Assembly: GCA_023230795.1 (NCBI GenBank)
Contig: JALNWR010000063.1
Span: forward strand, 1-13,066
Length of the DNA: 13,066 nucleotides
Reading direction: 5' to 3'
Source: Candidatus Cloacimonadota bacterium
GTDB taxonomy: Bacteria > Cloacimonadota > Cloacimonadia > Cloacimonadales > Cloacimonadaceae
In this document: piece by piece, positions 7,501 to 13,066 of the stretch
How positions within the stretch are numbered: position 1 is the first letter of the stretch
How the letters are laid out: every line of letters starts with the position of its first letter
The notes under the pieces: model-generated
What the model saw: only the letters and a program-made list of their open reading frames with translations
What the model was told of the DNA's origin: nothing
Databases searched by the model: none
Made by a program: the position numbers and the translations under genes

Positions 7501-10500
7501 GGATCTACATCCTGGAAGTAAGCAAAGCCACCAGCCGGTACGGTAAGGCTGATGCCATTATCGGTAGCGGTGCCGGCGTTTACAGTTTCCAGTTCGGTTT
7601 TGCTAAGCTGAACGTTTCCGGTATCATCCAGAACAGCAGCCCAGAAGGTATGGATTCCAGGAGCGTCGATAGCAATATCAACAACCTGGTTGCCATTCAT
7701 CATGTAAGGTGCGTTCATCACCGGAGCAGCACCCTGGAGGGCGGTTACTATCGGTGCGGCCTGGAAGGTTTCTACTACACGCAGTTCGTTGCGGTAGAAG
7801 ACATCGGCGGCGATGGCAGGGTTAACCGTTTCGAGAGTGTGATCTAAGGCATTGTAGCTTACAGCCAGCTGGGGCATGTTTGCATCATAATTGCCATCGA
7901 TTACTACTCTGAGAGCGGCAGCATCTGTCATCAGTTCAGCGTTGAAGATAGCTTCATAATAGGCTCCGCGATCTATACCGGTGGCGAAGTGGAACCAATC
8001 TGTGCCATTTGAGTATTCAAAGGTCACAGCAGGATTCACTACACCAGGCCAGTTATGGACTACAGCGTAGAGCTTATCCATATTAGCTTGATCAGCGTCA
8101 AATTCCATTGCGGTGATCATGCCATAGGCTTGCAGAGCTTGAGGAGCTACGATATTCACAGGCAGTACTGCTGTGGCAGCGGTATTTCCTGCGCGATCAT
8201 AGGCTAGCACGTGGATATTATGAAGGGTGTTTATTTGGAAGCCAGTGGTGTTCCATACGAAGGTAAACAGCTCACGGCTTCTGATTTCGGTAGAGATTTC
8301 ACCGATCACTTCACCATTACTGTAGAATTCCAGCATTTCAATACCAGAGGCTACGAGGTGAATCTGTCCACCCAATACGTCATAGGCAGAGGCTACTATT
8401 TCAGCCTGAGTACCCATTTCGATATCGATAGGCAGGGTGAGATCGGTTTCGCCATTGATAGATACCATAGCCACGATCGGATCGCCGGTATCGAACAGAA
8501 CGTTCTGAGCGACATCAAGATCGATGGTGTTTGCTTGCGGTATAGAGGCGTCAGCCACGTTTATACGGAAGTTGTAGTATCCATCCACAGGTACTTGGAC
8601 GTTTGTGAAGTTCGCCACATAGTCGATTCCATCTGCAGAGCTCAAAGTTGCCGGAGCAGCTATTGGCATCCAGGTGGGTTCGCTGGCGGTGTTGTATTCG
8701 AGGGTGACAGCGTTTTCATTGATTTCATCATCTGAGGAGACAGTGAATTCCACGGTGAAGGTTTCACCATTGTAATAACTGTCGGTTTCAGGTGTGAAGT
8801 CGTTGATGGTAACGGCGAGGTCGTTGTCCAAAGTGAACATCACGGAATCTGCCATTACGGGGTACAGCTGACGGCGAGCTACCGCAGCGCGAACGCCAAG
8901 GTAGTACGAGCCAGAATCCAGATCATCAAATTCGCCATCTACGAATACTGTGCTGGCATCATTTACAACCACATCTACATACTTCAGAGAAGTCCAGGTA
9001 TCTGCATCCGCTGCACGCAGCATAAATTCTACGCGCGGGATGGCAGGATCGTTTACTGTAATTGCTACAGGGATATTACCATGCAGACGGGGATCAACGA
9101 TGCCGGTTGAGCTCGGAGCGATACCAGCGATGGCATCAATCACGATATCAGTGCTATGATCGGTTACTGTGAAATCACGATCCACTGTGAGGGTATTACC
9201 AGCGGTGGCTGTGACCATATCAGTAACTACGGCTCTCAAGGAGTAAGTAGCGCCAAATTCCCAAGCCTGAGGAACTACAAATTCCAGAGTCCAGGGAGCA
9301 GCGTCCACTACGTCTATTGAGGTCCAGTTTGCACTGGCATCCGCCCAGAAGTACTCAACGTTCAGCACGCCGGCAGGAGCATCGGCAGGATTGGCATTCA
9401 GTACTACTGTGATGCCGCGTTCCAGCTCGTTTGTAAGTTCCACGCCTTCGTGAGTTACGATGAAGTCCATAGTGGGCAGAGTATTTTCTACTGTGACTGT
9501 GCTCAGGGCTTCATTGGTATTTCCGTAGATATCGGTAGTTACTACTTTCAGTTCTACGGATGTTACTTCCTCAGCGGTAGGGATCGGCATAGCTGCCGAG
9601 GTCACTACGAGGTCGTTTATCATTTGGTTAGCAGCCCAACCTTCCTGAAGGTCGAAGGAGACAAAGTCTGCTTCACCGGTGAACTGGTGGAAGAATTCCA
9701 CGCTCACCAGGTCTTCAGGAGTGGAGCTGGTATTGATGCTTGCTGTTACTGTAGCTGTATTTGCTACATTTCCACTGATCATAGCGGGATCTACAATACC
9801 GTTCCAGGTAGTGCTGATAGCATTTACCGCAGGAGCTAAGGTATTGATGATTTCCACTATCTGAGCATTGGGCAATGCATCTGCTATCTGAGTCTGAGTT
9901 CCCCATTGATCGATAGCGAAAGCCACGATCTGAATGTGGTTGTTAAACAGATAGAAGGGATACACTGTCCATTCGTAGCTGAAGTCGCCCTGTATCCAGG
10001 AGTCTTCAAATACGCCTTCAGAGTTGCCAAAATACTGCCATTGTGAGATCGGGCTGAAGCTATTATCAGCATCGACAAAGCGGTATTTGTACACTACGCC
10101 GGCGGCGATATCATCTTCACCGGTGAAGGGATCAGTTTCGTCAAGAACGAGGTTATAGGTTTCGCCACGTTCTACCTGATCAGCAATTGCGCCATCCACT
10201 GTAAATACAGGAGCTATCACAGAATCAGCACCGTAGATTTCTACTTCTACGATCGATTCGCTGCTTCCATGGGCAGGGTCTTCTGTATTATAGTAATGAC
10301 TGGTTGTTTTGATCTGATAGGTGCCAGTAGGCAGGTTTTGGATATTCCAGCTGGCATGGTATTCGCTCTGGTACAGATTCAGGAAGTTCGGATTCACGAA
10401 GTTCCATTGCTGTGCAGCAGCGTTACCATCTATCAAGGTCCAGGTATTTGTAGCATCCGCGGTATTCCAATAATGGAAGGATACTTGAGCTGGCAGTTCG

Positions 10501-13066
10501 GCTTGATGTGCTACATAAGCATACAGATCCAAGCCCTGAGGATTAGCTTCAGTCTGGCTGGTGCCAAGAACGCCAGCAATCTGAGCAGGACTCTGGTTCC
10601 AGTTTACATAATGATCTCTTCCAACGTACACGTTTCTAGGACCCTGAGAAAGGTCTATGGTGTAGTCTTGGATAACCATTAGCTTGGTAGCATCAGCTAC
10701 GCCGTAGGTAAGGGTGAAGAAGTTAGCCGTGTTCGGCACGAAGTCTTCGTTGCCAAGCAGGTCAGTTACTTTCACCTCTGCGTTTACTACGATATCCATT
10801 TCACCGTTGATGATGAAATCTTCGAAGGTCTGGGAAGGATTCCATTCGAAATCAATCCAGTTATTTACTGTATCCAGAGTGTAGTCCGTGATCGTGTCAG
10901 CGGCATTTTGGTAGGTGAAGGTAGCGCTAAGGGCACCGGTATCACTCAAGCCGATGAGATCGGTGTAATCCACTCTGAAGTTAATCGTTGCATCGAAGGG
11001 AGCCACATTGCCAGCATGGGATGTAGAGGTGATCGCCAGGTTGGCAGGCGCTGTGGTATCGATGTACAGCATCTGATAATCAGCAGGAAGGATGATGCCG
11101 GAAGCATTTCCAGCAAAGTCCACAAGCTCGATTTCCAGGCCGTATATGCCATCGTCGAAGTTCGCAGTAGCCATATTGGCTGCTGTGATCTGGAAGGTGG
11201 AATGCGCAGGTGAGTTTATAACAGTGAAGCTGACGTTCTCAAGAGCTTGTCTGCTACCGTCTTCTTTCACTATTCTCACTGTCACGTCTTTCACGTCGAT
11301 CAGATCATTTTCGGGCAGGTTAGTATAGTTAAGGGTTATGGAGATGTCTTCATCCTGATCAAGGACTTTGGCAAGACTTACGGGTTCTACGCTATGGGTA
11401 AAGGATACCACGTCAGCACCAGGAGCCATAGTATCAACATAGAGTTTTACTATGTCTGAGGCTTCGGTATTAGCATAGATATCATAAGCCTGCACCTGCA
11501 AGTAAATGTAAGGTGCACGAGTGAGCACGGGAACAGTCCAGGGAATCATCACGTTGGCTTGACCATTGGTAGCTACGGTGTTGATATTTACCCAGGGGCC
11601 ATTCTCGGTTTCTGCCCATCTGGCGGTCACAGTATTAATTTCTTGCGGGTTATCGATTAACAGGTTGATGTTTCCATTATATTGGGTATAAGCCTGAGCG
11701 AATGCATATTCATAGGAGATAATATCAATCGGATTGTTATTATCCAGAGGATTTGCACCCAAGCTTACGATACGAGCGTTTGAGCCGTCGGCATCGTCAA
11801 ATACCACATAGGTATAAGGAGCGGCGGCAATATTAATATTCCTCAGAACGTCACGAGCCACGGCACGGAAGCCAAAATAACCTTCCTGAACCAAAGCTGC
11901 GGGCAGAATCTGAGAAGCAGTTCCAAGATTCACAGGCTGCCAGATGTCGTTGACATCAAAGGGCTGCGGAGCAGACCAGCCAGCGGTTACTGTGGGCCTG
12001 TAAATGTATTCGAAGTATGCTTCTACTGGGCCATCGAAGCTATCAGGAGTGATATCCACAGCAGTGATCGTCACGTCTCCCTCGGTGGGGATAATGAAGA
12101 TATTCTCGGTATCAGCCATCAATTCACCATTGATATCCTGCACCTGCATCAGAGGAGCATTGCCATCAACGGTTACTTCGATCACGTTTGAAGTGAAGTA
12201 GTTACCAGCGTAATCACGAGCTACTGCACGCAGATAGTAAACTGCTTCAGCTTCGTCAGCTTCATCGACCAGACCGTCAGCATCGTTGTCGATACCATCG
12301 GTAAGAGGGGAAAGTATGCCACCGGCCAGACCTACGGCGAAATCTACCATGTAGTTCCCGGCCATAGCTGTGCTGCTGGCAAAATCGTTCCATTGTCTGA
12401 TTGTAGCTTCAGGAACCTGAGCAGAATATTGGTAAGTTACTTCAATGATATCATCAAGAGCTACCAGAAGTTCATTAACATCGGCAGCAAGCTTGAGCTG
12501 TTCATAAGAGACATCTACATTGTTCTGATCCAGAGCTACACGGATACGATCCACGCCACCGATGCTTTCAATAGCAGTAGCAGGAGCGGTGTTATCAATG
12601 TGCAGCCAGGTAGATGGACTTACGTAGTTAAACAGAGGATTGCCGGCTGCATCAATCGGAACAGCGCGGAACTCATACAGGCCATCAGCGATGTCTTCTG
12701 TGTTCAGGCTATAGACCCAAGGTGTTACCGCAAAACTGGTAAAGCCATTGGGATCCATGATGCTGCGCATACTCAGGCCTCCCAGAGAGAGGGCAACGTT
12801 ATCATCAAGATTACTGATGATACCATCGTTGTTCAGATCCAGGAAGTATTCGAAGTTGTAAGCGCCTTGAGCAAGGTCAAAGGTATTTGACCAGCTCTGA
12901 CTGGCAGCATCCCAGATCAATTCGCCATGGTTTACGCCATCTACAAAGAGGTGTACTCCTGGTACGTACGGCAGGCCGTCGTAAGCAGGAATGTCCTTTC
13001 TGTAAAGGTGGAAATAGACGTCTGAACTGGCAGTGTTTGCCACAGTGGCCATATCGACCCAACTGC
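4200..13066 (-). CDS. Giant Ig-like repeat surface protein with C-terminal T9SS-type sorting domain (N-terminus outside window)
   Basis: The frame stays open to the window edge (S-W-V-D codons precede the first in-window ATG at 13052), so the start lies outside and the fragment exceeds 2,950 residues. Numbering here counts that ATG as 1. The protein is a long chain of beta-sandwich, Ig-like modules, recognisable by recurring ends of the type D-x-x-GN followed by a strand and VD-x-x-AP (for example IDAAGN 133-138, RDYAGN 279-284, and WDNAGN near the C-terminus). Two acidic loops look able to bind calcium: D72-x-N-x-D-G-x-I...D83 and D255-x-D-x-D-G...D263-E. Residues 2156-2848 form three longer related blocks. 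The last 102 residues form a YPNPFN-type C-terminal domain. By eye there is only one cysteine, in that domain. The likely role is an exported adhesin or matrix/surface-layer-like protein; substrate and partner are unknown. It is first in the visible gene order, followed by the PorV/PorQ-family gene. Confidence 0.85.
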   Translation of the reverse strand, partial: SWVDMATVANTASSDVYFHLYRKDIPAYDGLPYVPGVHLFVDGVNHGELIWDAASQSWSNTFDLAQGAYNFEYFLDLNNDGIISNLDDNVALSLGGLSMRSIMDPNGFTSFAVTPWVYSLNTEDIADGLYEFRAVPIDAAGNPLFNYVSPSTWLHIDNTAPATAIESIGGVDRIRVALDQNNVDVSYEQLKLAADVNELLVALDDIIEVTYQYSAQVPEATIRQWNDFASSTAMAGNYMVDFAVGLAGGILSPLTDGIDNDADGLVDEADEAEAVYYLRAVARDYAGNYFTSNVIEVTVDGNAPLMQVQDINGELMADTENIFIIPTEGDVTITAVDITPDSFDGPVEAYFEYIYRPTVTAGWSAPQPFDVNDIWQPVNLGTASQILPAALVQEGYFGFRAVARDVLRNINIAAAPYTYVVFDDADGSNARIVSLGANPLDNNNPIDIISYEYAFAQAYTQYNGNINLLIDNPQEINTVTARWAETENGPWVNINTVATNGQANVMIPWTVPVLTRAPYIYLQVQAYDIYANTEASDIVKLYVDTMAPGADVVSFTHSVEPVSLAKVLDQDEDISITLNYTNLPENDLIDVKDVTVRIVKEDGSRQALENVSFTVINSPAHSTFQITAANMATANFDDGIYGLEIELVDFAGNASGIILPADYQMLYIDTTAPANLAITSTSHAGNVAPFDATINFRVDYTDLIGLSDTGALSATFTYQNAADTITDYTLDTVNNWIDFEWNPSQTFEDFIINGEMDIVVNAEVKVTDLLGNEDFVPNTANFFTLTYGVADATKLMVIQDYTIDLSQGPRNVYVGRDHYVNWNQSPAQIAGVLGTSQTEANPQGLDLYAYVAHQAELPAQVSFHYWNTADATNTWTLIDGNAAAQQWNFVNPNFLNLYQSEYHASWNIQNLPTGTYQIKTTSHYYNTEDPAHGSSESIVEVEIYGADSVIAPVFTVDGAIADQVERGETYNLVLDETDPFTGEDDIAAGVVYKYRFVDADNSFSPISQWQYFGNSEGVFEDSWIQGDFSYEWTVYPFYLFNNHIQIVAFAIDQWGTQTQIADALPNAQIVEIINTLAPAVNAISTTWNGIVDPAMISGNVANTATVTASINTSSTPEDLVSVEFFHQFTGEADFVSFDLQEGWAANQMINDLVVTSAAMPIPTAEEVTSVELKVVTTDIYGNTNEALSTVTVENTLPTMDFIVTHEGVELTNELERGITVVLNANPADAPAGVLNVEYFWADASANWTSIDVVDAAPWTLEFVVPQAWEFGATYSLRAVVTDMVTATAGNTLTVDRDFTVTDHSTDIVIDAIAGIAPSSTGIVDPRLHGNIPVAITVNDPAIPRVEFMLRAADADTWTSLKYVDVVVNDASTVFVDGEFDDLDSGSYYLGVRAAVARRQLYPVMADSVMFTLDNDLAVTINDFTPETDSYYNGETFTVEFTVSSDDEINENAVTLEYNTASEPTWMPIAAPATLSSADGIDYVANFTNVQVPVDGYYNFRINVADASIPQANTIDLDVAQNVLFDTGDPIVAMVSINGETDLTLPIDIEMGTQAEIVASAYDVLGGQIHLVASGIEMLEFYSNGEVIGEISTEIRSRELFTFVWNTTGFQINTLHNIHVLAYDRAGNTAATAVLPVNIVAPQALQAYGMITAMEFDADQANMDKLYAVVHNWPGVVNPAVTFEYSNGTDWFHFATGIDRGAYYEAIFNAELMTDAAALRVVIDGNYDANMPQLAVSYNALDHTLETVNPAIAADVFYRNELRVVETFQAAPIVTALQGAAPVMNAPYMMNGNQVVDIAIDAPGIHTFWAAVLDDTGNVQLSKTELETVNAGTATDNGISLTVPAGGFAYFQDVDPAMPVADGFTALSPQHAFFAKDNNNNHVVRELNIAITAPAAEGELVAVYYPDAITGTWSNPMIVTDNEDGTVSVAGVPSGTIVTVLQYTGVGINAMLSSIDPLHSVGANMWTTDAPEIEFFIYEGMDANGYIIPAAVSNVELYLDNVPVAPTAAFDPATGIVGYTAADLAAEDHTIRLVVTQNGFTATAEQTFHVDITEPVITATGSQITTTDRAITATIVDTETGIMDVALVLNGRLGAWLDIPMSSMTVNGNAYTYAITDEDLFTLGHDFSETMALSASWTAENNLEMAVVNPVNVNYTVNIVGPGIVFTGFDNGWWINPTQNTPLTFEVIAPEGREIQDNLMITLEEMINDPVNGNYENLIQDMQLTPVSVNGNVYSYSLNFGYSVAPNAHAIRLSVTAEDSYNVQTESQQTYGIDYLAPVVWALSPVGDAVNPDDFPVTYESAVIPYGTNVAIGVGFQDIQGFVTLETGQWWWDAVAGTWVDDYLVYYTGASGLNPQSVEVTLNGEVITGTVSAGAFMHNAGMLDPGEYTVIATVGDNAGNVGSVSYSFTITGGAPTIAFDYVNGNWWLNSTQENDLGFTVESQNALASGGVVANIYAEPSNMIIQGPITPTPAGNQYNISLLGGIIPAGQYAVRLEVTATDVYGGSSTSNQTYGIDNEAPQITLTTPAENAQFTLNSTVNILASITDHIGTKSAGIFHGRNNMMRTDRAGSGIANVTLKVIAPDGTLALEETYGENTQVVTESLSAAQHGTYTINLSAIDGAGNHSIVSRDFAVIPASGPAVTFNEIAGGWLNSHGINQLGFTVESPVNVNVIANVFVNPADELLMGPLTVNPVSGVYTVAVNGSMIPQDQTSIRLQVMVTDQFNNVTEANEYYGVDKHAPAITILNPAQGAEITLVDETTKVIIEAQFSDLMPGMKSASGSGIAASRMVVIDPYGLQVGAAVETGVGVTETRHEMDNLMLGTYTVRITVWDNAGNQAMESVNFSVVEIPAPPAELEITEAHAYPNPFNADTGAKFSVEVSCTSNVSVRIYDFAGREVRSLDYAGKTNGKSTIEIVFDGRNNDGVKLARGTYFARVIANDGMKIVEKVVKIAIRK
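4509..6587 (-). repeat. Three related two-domain blocks near the C-terminus of the giant protein
   Basis: Blocks are encoded at 6587-5832, 5831-5157 and 5156-4509 (252, 225 and 216 residues). Each opens with a (G/S)-x-P-x-(I/V)-x-F strand and a G-(W/NW)-W-type motif (NGWWINPTQ, NGNWWLNSTQ, AGGWLNSHG), then a (F-x-V) strand, an (A/S)-(I/V)-RL-x-V-x-(A/V)-(T/E)-D stretch, a (T/Y)-YG-(I/V)-D-x-x-AP linker, and a second Ig-like module ending in D-x-AGN. Blocks 2 and 3 are the closer pair. They are similar but not identical, so they arose by old internal duplication. Confidence 0.75.
12255..12299 (-). other. Aspartate-rich calcium-loop motif in the giant protein
   Basis: It encodes residues 252-266, with D255-x-D-x-D-G-x-x-D-E-x-D spacing (DGIDNDADGLVDEADE). 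This matches the repeated Asp loops of thrombospondin type 3 and dockerin-like calcium sites, where side chains at positions 1, 3, 5 and 9 hold the ion. A second EF-hand-like loop (DLNNDGIISNLDD) is encoded at 12839-12801. Both lie inside the Ig-like chain and suggest rigidity that depends on calcium. Binding is inferred from the motif alone. Confidence 0.6.

Noticed and set aside
4482..12890. Many plus-strand open frames opposite the giant gene, the longest 369 codons at 6261-7370
   Set aside because: They are antisense shadows of a long repetitive gene. Their translations are rich in His, Ser and Arg without domain motifs, and none has a fitting ribosome binding site and signal.

Overview
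The window holds three co-directional genes on the minus strand and one non-coding end. Read in the direction of transcription (right to left) they are: a giant repetitive surface protein with a C-terminal secretion/sorting domain (gene open at the right edge of the window), a PorV/PorQ-family outer-membrane beta-barrel, and a multidomain OmpA-family protein whose layout matches PorE of the type IX secretion system (T9SS). The gaps are 57 and 84 bases, no convincing promoter is visible in either gap, and a strong hairpin follows each stop codon. The simplest reading is one operon or a tightly linked cluster coding for an exported cargo, its probable outer-membrane shuttle and a probable periplasmic/peptidoglycan-linked component of the same export route.

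Organism: a Gram-negative, outer-membrane bacterium of the Fibrobacteres-Chlorobi-Bacteroidetes (FCB) group or a neighbour. The PorV/PorQ family, the PD40+CRD+OmpA architecture and a YPNPFN-type C-terminal domain all point there. The mid-range base composition and very long Ig-like proteins ending in YPNPFN fit Candidatus Cloacimonadota best, but this is an inference from style, not a sequence match.

Layout: 1-217, an array of about 52-55 bp units, each with a hairpin-forming core, cut by the left edge; 218-331, a non-coding stretch with competing inverted repeats; 332-361, a perfect 30-bp palindrome just past the stop of the OmpA-family gene; 384-3101, the PorE-like gene; 3119-3154, an intercistronic hairpin next to that gene's ribosome binding site; 3186-4142, the PorV/PorQ-family gene; 4164-4197, a G/C-tract hairpin; 4200-13066, the giant surface protein, lacking its N-terminus.

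The most notable points are the tight pairing of a giant putative T9SS cargo with PorV-like and PorE-like proteins, the extra domains of the PorE-like protein (three tandem CRD-like domains instead of one, plus a TonB-C-like extension after the OmpA domain), and the structured repeat array at the left end. No RNA gene, transposase or phage gene was seen.
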